DNA from: G041200185 sp041200185
GTDB lineage: Bacteria; Pseudomonadota; Alphaproteobacteria; BNTO01
DNA: 64,000 nt
Assembly: GCA_041200185.1 (NCBI GenBank)
Contig: CP165730.1
Span: forward strand, 682,001 to 746,000
Reading direction: 5' to 3'
Position 1 is the stretch's first letter; each line of letters opens with the position of its first letter. Both the position numbers and the translations under genes were made by a program. Below are positions 18,629-27,022 of this stretch, one piece after another. A model generated the notes under the pieces. The model saw nothing but the letters and a program-made list of their open reading frames with translations, was not told the origin of the DNA and ran no database searches.

Positions 18629-19934
18629 CACCTACGAGGTTAGCGCCAGCAACAAGGTTGTAACCGAGCCCGGCATTCTCTGCTGCCTGCATCGATGAAT
18701 CGTGAATAGTCTTCATGATGGTGTGAAGCTTGGCATCAACCTCTTCAGCTAACCAGCTGTAGCGCATGGCATTTTGACTCATCTCAAGAGCCGATGTTGC
18801 AACGCCCCCAGCATTAACCGCTTTAGAGGGGGCTGTCACGACGCCCTTTGCCGCTAAAAAGACGGCCAGAGCCTGAGCAGTTGACGGCATGTTGGAGACC
18901 TCGATATAGTACTTCGTTCCATTCGCCAGAATCTGTTTAGCATCATTTTCATCCACCTCGTTCTGTGTGGCGCAAGGCATAACGACATCGACCTTTACTC
19001 CCCAAGGCTTCTTACCAGCGAAGAACGGCACCTTAAACTTGTCAGCATAGTCCTCACACCGATTCCGTCCAGATGATCTCATTTCAAGGAGGTAATGGAT
19101 CTTCTCCTCAGTAACGATACCTGCCTCGTCATGTACGAACCCATCGGGTCCAGAGATCGTTACAACCTTTCCGCCAAGTTCAGCGACTTTCTTAGCCACT
19201 CCCCAGGCAACATTACCAAAACCAGAAATAGCGAAAGTTTTGCCAGCCAATGAGTCATGCTCATGCTTTAAGACTTCCTGAACGTAGTAAACGGCTCCGT
19301 ATCCTGTTGCTTCCGGACGGATCAAACTCCCGCCGTAGACGAGCCCCTTTCCCGTAAGAACGCCATTCTCAAACGCTCCACGAATACGCTTATACTGACC
19401 GAAGAGATAACCAATCTCCTTCCCAGAGACACCAATATCGCCTGCGGGGACGTCCACGCTAGGGCCAATATGCCGATACAACTCCGTCATAAAAGCTTGG
19501 CAAAACCTCATAATTTCACTATCGCTCTTTCCGCACGGGTCAAAGTCAGAGCCGCCCTTACCACCGCCGACAGGAAGTCCCGTCAGGCTATTCTTGAAAG
19601 TTTGCTCAAAACCAAGAAACTTCATGATAGACAGGTTAACGGAGGGATGAAAACGAAGTCCCCCTTTATAGGGGCCTAAGGCGCTGTTGAACTGCACGCG
19701 ATACCCGCGATTGACTTGGACTTTGTTCGCATCATCCGTCCAACACACGCGGAACTCTACGACCCGCTCTGGCTCGACAAGCCTCTCCAATAGAGCCTGG
19801 TCTTCATACTCAGGATGCTTCGATATAAGCACGTTGACGGACGAAAAAACCTCCTCAACGGCTTGAAGAAACTCCGGCTCATGCGGGTTCCGCTCTCGCG
19901 TTTTTGTAATAACTTGCTGTAAATAGGAATTCAT
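18585..19934 (-). CDS. gdhA: NADP-type glutamate dehydrogenase
   Basis: The 449-residue enzyme interconverts 2-oxoglutarate plus ammonium and glutamate. It matches the hexameric GdhA family in length and motifs: GPYKGGLRFHPSVN with Lys90, FKNSLTGLPVGGGKGGSDFDP with Lys114 and Lys126, the catalytic region SVDVPAGDIGVSGKEIGYLFG, and the dinucleotide fold ISGFGNVAWGVAKK. The ATG is preceded by GAGGAGG. A hairpin with six T lies directly in front of that Shine-Dalgarno, so expression may be attenuated. The 3' end overlaps the Sel1-like gene by 44 bases. It is the main visible link between carbon and nitrogen metabolism in the window. Confidence 0.97.
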   Translation of the reverse strand: MNSYLQQVITKTRERNPHEPEFLQAVEEVFSSVNVLISKHPEYEDQALLERLVEPERVVEFRVCWTDDANKVQVNRGYRVQFNSALGPYKGGLRFHPSVNLSIMKFLGFEQTFKNSLTGLPVGGGKGGSDFDPCGKSDSEIMRFCQAFMTELYRHIGPSVDVPAGDIGVSGKEIGYLFGQYKRIRGAFENGVLTGKGLVYGGSLIRPEATGYGAVYYVQEVLKHEHDSLAGKTFAISGFGNVAWGVAKKVAELGGKVVTISGPDGFVHDEAGIVTEEKIHYLLEMRSSGRNRCEDYADKFKVPFFAGKKPWGVKVDVVMPCATQNEVDENDAKQILANGTKYYIEVSNMPSTAQALAVFLAAKGVVTAPSKAVNAGGVATSALEMSQNAMRYSWLAEEVDAKLHTIMKTIHDSSMQAAENAGLGYNLVAGANLVGVSRVADAMIQQGVV

Positions 19935-19945
19935 GATGCCTCCTC

Positions 19946-20040
19946 AAAAAAGCCTTCCACCCCGAAGGGGAAGGAACGATCAGACACGGCTCCATCATAA
20001 AGGAACAGAACTGTTTTGAATACCCCCTTGGGGAGGTATT
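19946..20040 (-). promoter_or_regulatory. gdhA leader with terminator-like hairpin
   Basis: On the gdhA strand the leader contains an AATACC...GGTATT hairpin (20019-20040). Further on is a CCTTCCCC-TTC-GGGG-TGGAAGG hairpin followed by CTTTTTT (19946-19975), ending next to the GAGGAGG of gdhA. No minus-strand gene upstream needs a terminator here, so an attenuator is plausible. Confidence 0.5.
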
Positions 20041-20434
20041 TGAATCTGTTAAGGATAATCGAACGTTTATCCTCCTCATGCGCAAGTTACGTATTTACAC
20101 CCTTGCCAACTTTTGGTGAATGTGGCACGCTAGGATTTGTTCGGTTCTTTAGTACGTATGAGTCATCTATGAAATGTAAGTATTCGAATTAGAACGAAAA
20201 ATAGATTTTAACGACATTGTCGAGTTATCGGTCAACCGCGCTCCTTATGAGGTTATACATAACTCGATTATAACAATTTTCCCAAAACAACTTTTTAAGA
20301 TTTTTAACGGAAGCTGGATCGACAAACACCCATTCTTTGCCTGGACAAGTTTAGCAGTCCAAGCCCAGAAGGCCTTTTCTCAATTCTTTGCCGATGAATC
20401 TGAACCTTCGGTTGTCCAGTCGGATCCTGATCAT

Positions 20435-21874
20435 TTGACCTTTATGATTCAGACATCTCAGAAGGCTCCATACCTAAATTTGTTCTATGACCCGAGTGTA
20501 ATGGTGAACGCTCCTATTCAAACGGAAGGGCATAACTTCTATGTGAACGAAGGAATCACGCAAAGATTCCTCGTTGAGATGCGCGAAGTTTATGGCCATT
20601 TGGTTGTTCAAAGTGTTGTTCCTGTATTAAGGGGTTCTGAAATCTTTGATAAAGGAGAGCCTGTACCGTTAACGTCGTTCTTGGAACAAACTCTGAAAAA
20701 AGATTATCCGGAGGTAGCTATCCCATCGCAGGACGATTTGCTGCAAGACCTTGCTCAACAGCAAGTAGCCAGGTTTCTATTGATTTATATAAGGAATGGA
20801 GCTTTAACTCTCTCACCACAAGTTCTCAAGCATTTTTTGGACCATTATAAGCTTCCTTCGGTGGATCTCGACTCAGTCAAGAATCGTATTAACCAACTCT
20901 GCGGAATGGGTCCTCTCGACCAGGGCCAGCCTTTTCCAAAGCAGACAGTGGAGAGTTTTATTACTGGTGAGTTGATAGCTATAGGCAAAACGCAGCCTCC
21001 ATTCCGGACACACGACGAGTACCAAGCTCTAGAAAGTCAACTCAAGAATCTTCCGGAGGACGATGTGGACTTAACTGCAAAAGAGTTTTTTGCTCAGTAT
21101 CTAGGTACCAAAGACTTTCGTAAGAGAAATGTTCAAGCTGATGCAAAATATCAGCGCCTTCAAAAGGAACAGCGCGAGCTCAAGGAGTTGAAGAATCGTC
21201 AACAAAAAATTGAGGACCAGTTGCAACCGACAGAAGAAATCCAACGGCAAATGCAGGGGTTGAAAAAGGAAGAGACACAACTTAGAACGGAGATTAACAT
21301 AATCAACACATTCCTTCGAGAGAACAAAGACAGAGTTGTTGCTTTACTGAAGCTCACAAGCCAAATCGGCGATAGCACACGCAACCATTTTAAAGGAAAA
21401 GTACGTAGATACATTACTCATTCTCTCTATGATCTTCCCGCAGTCATTGCGAATTCAGAAGCCACGTTACCAACTGTTCGTATTCTTGAAAGGTACCGTG
21501 ATGATTTCGGAAATGCTGTCTCGATTATCGAGTATCAAATTAATCATCCCTATCCGAGTTCGTTGACGAGTAATGTATCCATGAACTTATCGTTTCAGAA
21601 GACGGACAGGGTGACGGTCATTGTTGATCACCATGAAGACCAAGTTAAAAGGTATTTAACCGCGTTTCCTAGCCAAGGAGCCACATTACTCAGTCTTAAT
21701 CAGAGTGTGAATGAAGTGGAATTACTTAGAAATCAAAACTTTGCACCGCTTACTCCTCCTAAGAAAAAAGATCCTCCTGCCATTAGAAGTGCTCGTGCCA
21801 ACCTCGAAGCTCGGGTTGCTCAGTTGAGCCCAGAGGAGCTAGAGATGTGGAAAGCATTAAATGGTGAGTCTTAG
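20435..21874 (+). CDS. Unidentified coiled-coil protein, 5' end unresolved
   Basis: From the first possible start (TTG at 20435, ATG at 20444) the product has about 479 residues and no recognised family. A long coiled coil lies at about residues 225-310 (KYQRLQKEQRELKELKNRQQ, then a charged heptad stretch). The C-terminus is Pro/Lys-rich (PLTPPKKKDPPAIRSARANLEARVAQL). The same frame is open back to 20180 without any start codon, and its translation (PYEVIHNSIITIFPKQLFKI, FFAWTSLAVQAQKAF) looks coding. The real N-terminus is therefore probably lost through a frameshift near 20180-20192, where an ATG at 20169 lies in another frame. An intrinsic terminator follows. Confidence 0.6.
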   Translation: MTFMIQTSQKAPYLNLFYDPSVMVNAPIQTEGHNFYVNEGITQRFLVEMREVYGHLVVQSVVPVLRGSEIFDKGEPVPLTSFLEQTLKKDYPEVAIPSQDDLLQDLAQQQVARFLLIYIRNGALTLSPQVLKHFLDHYKLPSVDLDSVKNRINQLCGMGPLDQGQPFPKQTVESFITGELIAIGKTQPPFRTHDEYQALESQLKNLPEDDVDLTAKEFFAQYLGTKDFRKRNVQADAKYQRLQKEQRELKELKNRQQKIEDQLQPTEEIQRQMQGLKKEETQLRTEINIINTFLRENKDRVVALLKLTSQIGDSTRNHFKGKVRRYITHSLYDLPAVIANSEATLPTVRILERYRDDFGNAVSIIEYQINHPYPSSLTSNVSMNLSFQKTDRVTVIVDHHEDQVKRYLTAFPSQGATLLSLNQSVNEVELLRNQNFAPLTPPKKKDPPAIRSARANLEARVAQLSPEELEMWKALNGES

Positions 21875-21906
21875 AAGTGAGAAAAAACAACTTTATCAAC
21901 TAAGAC

Positions 21907-21937
21907 AACGAGCACGTCGAGAGTGCTCGTTTTTATT
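21907..21937 (+). terminator. Intrinsic terminator
   Basis: AACGAGCAC and GTGCTCGTT form a perfect 9-bp stem around a 7-base loop, followed by TTTATTT. It ends the coiled-coil gene at 21874. Confidence 0.85.
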
Positions 21938-22270
21938 TACCCAGCTGCCATGATGGCTGGCTGAGGAGGTTGGGGAGCAACGGAGGTCGCTGACGGAACA
22001 AGTTGGTTAAGGCTTGTCTGTATTTTCTTATTTACCTCTGTCCTCAATCTGCTCGCGCATCTTCTGTTCCTCTGTCTTGTTGATGTGCACTGTTGCACAC
22101 CCTGTTGGTCCAACAACTTTAATAGAAAGTTCTTTGTGGTCGAAGGCAATGCAAACGTCGCCCTTAACGAGGAACTCGTATCGAAAATGCTCTTTGATGA
22201 AATCCATCGTAAAGAAAAAAACAACTAGAGACGTTATACAAACTACTAATACCGATCGAAAGCTCGCCAC
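21937..22270 (-). pseudogene. Small membrane-anchored protein, frameshifted
   Basis: The 5' part (from 22270) encodes one membrane segment (SVLVVCITSLVVFFFTMDFI) followed by a hydrophilic region ending in EEQKMREQIEDRGK and a stop at about 22028. Removing one G near 22040 would join this to a second frame that reads TEVNKKIQTSLNQL and continues to a Pro-rich end (VAPQPPQPAIMAAG) at 21937. Both halves look coding, so I treat them as one gene of about 110 residues with a one-base indel. No family is recognised. If the first stop is real, an 80-residue protein would still be made. Confidence 0.5.
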
Positions 22271-22406
22271 GATTCTCCCTTCCCCCTCGATTTCTTGAGC
22301 TATCTTTATTATAGAACATGAGAGTAAGTCCTTGTCAAATCAGACCCCAAGAAAATTGCTACATCTTTGATAAAGGAGATTACAAAAACTGATACCTCCT
22401 ATGATG

Positions 22407-22895
22407 CTAACGGAAAGGTAACAAAGCTGGACGACATAAGACAAGAGCATCCGCAGTTTGTGAAAGGTTACGAGGGTTTGTAAATGCACGGACGAGACGG
22501 CGTCCCAACTCAAACCCAAATGATTTATACAGAGATAGGGCTCGTTCGTTTGTTGAAGCAACTTCTAGCCATACCTCTCTTGCTGGGAATGTTTCGATGC
22601 AGAGAGTGAGCAGCTTGCTGGCTATTCCGCAGCGTTGATGCTTCGGTAATACGGCGAGTTTAAGAATTTCCAGAGCCTCGATGTGATCCTGAAAGAGTAG
22701 AAAACCAATCGGTTGATGCCCAGCAAGGGCAAGCCATCCGCTAAAAAATTGAGGTTGTTGAAGCTTTGAGCGAAAATCCACATCTGACCAAGGTGCGTCC
22801 ACAGGATCACGAAACGCTCCAAAGGAAATATCTTCCACCTCATTAGCATCTTCAGCTGTAAGTCGCCGAAAGGTGAAGGACCTCTGTTCCGCCAT
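22407..22895 (-). CDS. rimI: RimI-like GNAT N-acetyltransferase
   Basis: A 162-residue GNAT-fold acetyltransferase. The acetyl-CoA site is visible in LKLAVLPKHQRCGIASKLL (the R/Q-x-x-G-x-A loop) and in VWLEVASTNERALSLYKSFGFE, which is the RimI signature. RimI acetylates the N-terminus of ribosomal protein S18 and is typically encoded next to tsaB, as here: the tsaB stop is 3 bases upstream. The two genes are surely cotranscribed. Confidence 0.88.
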   Translation of the reverse strand: MAEQRSFTFRRLTAEDANEVEDISFGAFRDPVDAPWSDVDFRSKLQQPQFFSGWLALAGHQPIGFLLFQDHIEALEILKLAVLPKHQRCGIASKLLTLCIETFPAREVWLEVASTNERALSLYKSFGFELGRRLVRAFTNPRNLSQTADALVLCRPALLPFR

Positions 22896-22898
22896 CTT

Positions 22899-23651
22899 TT
22901 AAGGCCGCGCTAATGCCGCTTTCGCATAAATCGGCGTGTGGCCATATAAAGGAACCCAACAGGTATCGTCGGATATGTCCTGCGGATCACGAGGCGCGTA
23001 ATATAGCTCGATTTGCTCTGTCGACAAAGACGTCGCCACAGGAAGAGGCGGCTTGCCAGCAACTTCTAACCAACGTGCTGCCAAGGAACTAGGTGCAAAA
23101 TCAGTAACAAAAGGTAGGTTATGACGCTGTCTGAGAAAGGCGTCCCCCTCAGTTCGGTCATAGTAGGCAAAGGGCTGCACCATAAACGGCCTATAAGGTG
23201 GGATGTAGCGAAAAATGGCCCCATAAAACCCTTGTTTGGCCGAGTCTAGCAATACTAGGAAGTCTGTGCCGTTGGAGATATATTGTCGAACAGCGAAGGC
23301 CAAAACATGAAACTGAGTCGGGGCGAAAACTCGTGCGTTGGGGATCGCAAAAGCCAGTGCTTTCGCCACCGTCAAAGTGATCCGCAAAGTTGTAAATGAC
23401 GTCGGTCCTCTTGGAGCGGCCAAAAAACGGATCTGTAAAGGATCCTGCTGCGCCTCTTTCAAAAGATCATGAAGAAAAGGAACAAGCTCTGACGCCTGTG
23501 ATGTTTCCCATTTGCAACGACGTTCCCACAGCTCGTTTCCTCGCTTCAATGTTGCAAAACCCTTTCCACGATCAACGTAAAATGACAAAAAAGCAACCTC
23601 CTCTGAAGAGGCGCTTCCTAATAATTCTTTCTTGAGAGACGGTGGAGTCAT
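22899..23651 (-). CDS. tsaB: TsaB, t6A modification protein
   Basis: TsaB is an inactive paralogue of TsaD that forms the t6A-synthesising complex with TsaD and TsaE. The hallmark GPTSFTTLRITLTVAKALAFA corresponds to the usual GPGSFTGLRIGL.TAKGLA. The rest is divergent, with Tyr/Pro-rich insertions (RYIPPYRPFMVQPF). The ATG at 23651 has AAGG at a good distance; a longer frame to 23705 lacks this. Length from the chosen start is about 250 residues. It is followed 3 bases later by rimI. The divergence suggests fast evolution, but no catalytic residue is expected in this subunit. Confidence 0.88.
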   Translation of the reverse strand: MTPPSLKKELLGSASSEEVAFLSFYVDRGKGFATLKRGNELWERRCKWETSQASELVPFLHDLLKEAQQDPLQIRFLAAPRGPTSFTTLRITLTVAKALAFAIPNARVFAPTQFHVLAFAVRQYISNGTDFLVLLDSAKQGFYGAIFRYIPPYRPFMVQPFAYYDRTEGDAFLRQRHNLPFVTDFAPSSLAARWLEVAGKPPLPVATSLSTEQIELYYAPRDPQDISDDTCWVPLYGHTPIYAKAALARP

Positions 23652-24025
23652 ACGACCTTCGAGAGCTATTGAGGATAAGTGAATCTTACAGTGCTTTTGT
23701 GTCAAACGGAATATCCACTTCTATCGAGTTAGGCAAGATCTCGGGCTTGATTCTCATCAAGTTTGAAAATCAAGATCCTGTCATGTCTTTCCTGGAAAGG
23801 GGGAGCAGGTGACTACTGCCTGGCGTAAAAGATGCCTGTTTTTAAACAACTATCGGTTAACTCACCTACGTCTATTACCCCCCTCTCGCCCTATCCACAA
23901 TCCAGCCTTCCTTCTCGAAACACAAGTAATGTAAAACCAATCTCCATCTTCCCTCGAAAACCAACGATGTAAATTTGCCAAAACTGCATTCACGCCCCCA
24001 GACGGTGGCATGATTCGATGTTGGT
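23652..24025. other. Intergenic region, nothing recognised
   Basis: About 370 bases with no gene-like frame. It presumably holds the tsaB-rimI promoter and the 3' end signals of the small gene on the right. Confidence 0.4.
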
Positions 24026-24384
24026 TTATTTCTTTTCGGTACTAGGCTCCAATTCCTGCTCGAATGTTGTCCTTTGGTCTTGAGAACTTACCAACCTCTG
24101 CATAAGTTCCTCAAATTTTTTAAAATATCCAAGACAATCATTCTGAACTCCATTGGCAACGGAATGACACTTGTTGAGCAACACATCCACATCCCATGCT
24201 TGGGGATCATTCTCATGCTCTCCCATTATTCTCCCGATTTTATTGAGACACGAATGCAATTCTTCAAACTGTTCATTAACTTTGTGTCCAAAGTTCATGG
24301 GGTAGTCAAAAAAGGCCTATTCTCTACTGACGCGACGCAAGAAACAGCGCAACACAAAGACCAAATACAAATGGAAACTCTCAT
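24026..24384 (-). pseudogene. Small secreted helical protein, frameshifted after the signal peptide
   Basis: A strong Shine-Dalgarno (GGAGGT, 24388-24393) precedes an ATG at 24384. This starts a classic signal peptide, MRVSICIWSLCCAVSCVASV, that runs into a stop after about 29 codons. A second frame begins at 24298 and encodes 90 hydrophilic helical residues (NEQFEELHSCLNKIGRIMG, then FKKFEELMQRLVSSQDQ). One inserted base near a CCCC run at about 24300 would join them into a protein of about 119 residues. The family is unknown. The good start signals suggest recent loss or a sequencing error. Confidence 0.5.
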
Positions 24385-24681
24385 AGGACCTCCAAAAAAG
24401 CTCTTCCCCTACTCAAAATGATACCCATATAAAGCAAACACCGTCAACTACCATGCCAGATCCTACGCAGAAAATTTTATACTTACTATGAATTGGAGTT
24501 TGTTTAAGTAAATGAAAATTGTTGAATTTCACAAAAATATCTTTATTTGCATTGAAATGCCAAAAATGGCTCAAAAATTCACTTCATTCGTAGGTCCTGC
24601 TTCCAGCAAGTGACTAATCGACCCCTTTTGGGATGGGCATAAAGATCGATAGGGCAACCCTTGTAGATTGCCCACACTTAG

Positions 24682-25211
24682 TTACTGTTCCGGGACTCCA
24701 AGCACTCTTATTATATGTTTTACACTACGTGAATCCTGCTGAATAAGTCCCTTTAACTCATCGAATCGGCGTAGGACAGCCTCGTTTAAACCTCCTTTCT
24801 CGAGATTCTCAAGACTCTGTATCATTTCAACCAGAAGGCCACTCTGTTGTTCCAATGTTTGTCCAAGCGTGCCCAAGTCTTCCTTCACGGTCCTCAGATT
24901 CGTAGGCCATTCCTGTAAGAGTTGGTTAAATAAAGCCAAGAGTGAACCTTGGCCGCTTTGAGTCGTTGACTCACTCGACGGAGTATCTGAGCCCAACATA
25001 CCGAGTACAGAATCAAGGATCGCCACATCCTTCTCTACCATCTGCTGGTTACTCTTCTTTCTTGTTTCGCACTCCTCCACAAACACCTTGGCAGACTGAT
25101 GTCCCTGAGGTACGTCCAGAAATTTCCGCCTGAGCTGTCCGTTGACTTGGTCGGATGCAAGACTAATCGACGGAGTGACAATCGCCGAATACAACACAAC
25201 AAGATGTTCAT
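24682..25211 (-). CDS. Small secreted helical protein with indel in the signal peptide
   Basis: The body (171 residues from a TTG at 25197) is helical and rich in Gln, Glu and Leu (LLALFNQLLQEWPTNLRTV, VEMIQSLENLEKGGLNEAV). The frame begins inside a signal peptide (LYSAIVTPSISLASD). An ATG at 25211 lies in another frame; with one added base it would give MNILL followed by that segment, a typical complete signal peptide. It is probably related in style to the small secreted protein just downstream (24026-24384), and both show the same kind of N-terminal break. The function is unknown. Confidence 0.5.
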
Positions 25212-25400
25212 TTTAGCCCCCCATGCTCTACACCCCCATCCGCCATATGGGTATGAAAAACAGACTATATTCGTTTAACCACAAGGGTATCATCCCAAAT
25301 CCGATTTAGCATATCTCTCCAGAGGGATGGGGCCTATACTCCTAGGTAACTTGACAAACCAAGAAGAGTATGAAAGAGTGTGGAAAATTGGATGAAGGTA

Positions 25401-25560
25401 ACGAGAGAGTGCTCCGTACGGAGCCGCCGAAGGGGTAGCGATCTCAGGCAAAGGTATCGTTGCTGGACAAGACTTTGGAGAGACTCAACGTGTTGAGCAC
25501 CGCGAAAGCAAGGACGATAGGGGCCGAACACTTTCAGGTACAGGTACAGAGGAAGGTATG
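25401..25560 (+). promoter_or_regulatory. Tandem glycine riboswitch
   Basis: Two aptamers match the glycine (gcvT-type) consensus. The first has GAGAG, a GCTCC/GGAGC hairpin, CGCCGAAGGGG, ATCTCAGGCAAAGG, GGACAAGAC and the closing TTTGGAGAGAC. The second, about 25495-25556, has GCAAGGAC, AGGGGCCGAAC, CTTTCAGGTAC and GTACAGAGG. It lies 86 bases upstream of an amino-acid:cation symporter gene, a well known target of this riboswitch. Confidence 0.85.
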
Positions 25561-25606
25561 GTTATTGGAATATTTCAATCTTATAACTCGCACTTAGCAT
25601 CGCTAC

Positions 25607-25641
25607 AGCCGTGGGGCTCTCCTTATTTTTTACAGGAGGAG
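25607..25641 (+). promoter_or_regulatory. Expression platform of the glycine riboswitch
   Basis: CTCCT (25619-25623) can pair with AGGAG of the Shine-Dalgarno (25634-25641). A short AGCC/GGCT hairpin followed by ATTTTTT offers an alternative weak terminator. Either structure could switch with glycine binding; which is used cannot be told by eye. Confidence 0.45.
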
Positions 25642-25645
25642 TTCG

Positions 25646-27022
25646 GTGGAGTGTTGGGCTATTGCTCGTTTAATTTGTGATTATGTCTGGAGTTTTCCTC
25701 TTATAGCTTCTTTCGTAGCTGTGGGGGTGTATTTCTCTTTTCGGTTGGGTTTCATCCAGCTTCGAGGGTTACCACGGGCGTTTGCGTGCTTACGGGAGTC
25801 TCAGCGCTCAAAGGGTGAGAAAGGGACGGCCGTCAACAACAAAGTCAGCGATGCTGCCGGTGATATTTCTCATTTTGCTTCTTTGTGCACCGCTCTATCG
25901 GCAACGCTCGGCACAGGCAACATCGTAGGGATCGCTGTTGCTCTCTCCGTTGGGGGGCCTGGAGCTTTATTTTGGATGATCTTGTCGTCGTTTTTTAGCC
26001 TCGCAACGAAATACGGAGAAGGGGTTTTAGCTGTTCGCTATCGCGTTATTCGGAGTGATAGAAAAATGGCAGGAGGACCTATGTACGTTATGGAAAGAGG
26101 ATTGCACCGTCCTATACTGGCAAAGCTATTCGCCGTATTTGGAGCTGGTGTAGCACTTGTCGGGATCGGAACCTTGGCTCAAACTAACTCCATCGCGGCA
26201 GCAGTTCAATCCTTTGGTGTGCCTCCTCTGGTTACGGCAGTTCTCGTAGGTGTACTCGTAACCGTGGTGACTTTAGGAGGAATCCAGAGGATCGCAGACA
26301 CTGCAGAGAAGATCGTCCCTTTCATGGTGCTCCTGTACATAGGGGCAGCGCTGATCCTTCTGATTCGGCATGTTGACGCTATCCTCCCGGCTCTTCGATT
26401 AATGGTCCAAGAGGCTTTTTCTCCTATGGCCCTCACAGGAGGAAGCGTTGGTTGGCTGCAGGTTATGCGCATCGGAATCAGCCGCGGGATTTTTTGCCAC
26501 GAAGCTGGTTTGGGAAGTGCGGCCATAGCCGCTGCTGCAGCTAAGACAAAAAGCCCCGTCGAACAAGGCTTAGTCTCCATGGTCGGTGCCTTCGTATCCG
26601 TAGCCATCTGTTGTATAACGGCTCTCGTCCTCATGACGACAGCCTCAGAAACCCAACTTGGTTTGCCAGAGTGCCCTGTAGCGGAAACATCGCTAACGGC
26701 CTACGCCTTTGGGGTAGGGCTAGGTCTTCCTCGAATTGGACAAGCTCTGGTTCATATCAGTATTGTCTTCTTTGCCTTTACGTCCATCATCGGATGGAAT
26801 TATTACGGAGAGAAGTGCGTCCAGTATCTTTTTAGGACGAAAGCCATTACCCTCTACAGGCTCCTCTTTTTGTTCTTCGTTGTCGTCGGGCCTTTTCTGC
26901 ACATCAAAACAGCTTTCGTAGTGGCTGATATCGTTACGGGCCTCATGGCGATCCCCAATCTTTTGAGCTTGATTTTGCTGCGCAAGGAGATCATCCAAGA
27001 GACGCGGGGGTGTGGGAGGTAA
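25646..27022 (+). CDS. Glycine/alanine:cation symporter (AGCS family)
   Basis: A 458-residue polytopic membrane protein of the AGCS family (TC 2.A.25), which imports glycine or alanine with Na+ or H+. The hallmark ALSATLGTGNIVGIAVAL lies near residues 82-100, and AGGPMYVMERGL, GISRGIFCHEAGLGSAAIAAA and FAFTSIIGWNYYGEKC are all family signatures. The start is a GTG with AGGAGGAG four bases upstream. A tandem glycine riboswitch in the leader points to glycine as the substrate and to control by glycine. The last 169 bases overlap the end of the convergent HAAAP transporter gene. Confidence 0.93.
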   Translation: MECWAIARLICDYVWSFPLIASFVAVGVYFSFRLGFIQLRGLPRAFACLRESQRSKGEKGTAVNNKVSDAAGDISHFASLCTALSATLGTGNIVGIAVALSVGGPGALFWMILSSFFSLATKYGEGVLAVRYRVIRSDRKMAGGPMYVMERGLHRPILAKLFAVFGAGVALVGIGTLAQTNSIAAAVQSFGVPPLVTAVLVGVLVTVVTLGGIQRIADTAEKIVPFMVLLYIGAALILLIRHVDAILPALRLMVQEAFSPMALTGGSVGWLQVMRIGISRGIFCHEAGLGSAAIAAAAAKTKSPVEQGLVSMVGAFVSVAICCITALVLMTTASETQLGLPECPVAETSLTAYAFGVGLGLPRIGQALVHISIVFFAFTSIIGWNYYGEKCVQYLFRTKAITLYRLLFLFFVVVGPFLHIKTAFVVADIVTGLMAIPNLLSLILLRKEIIQETRGCGR

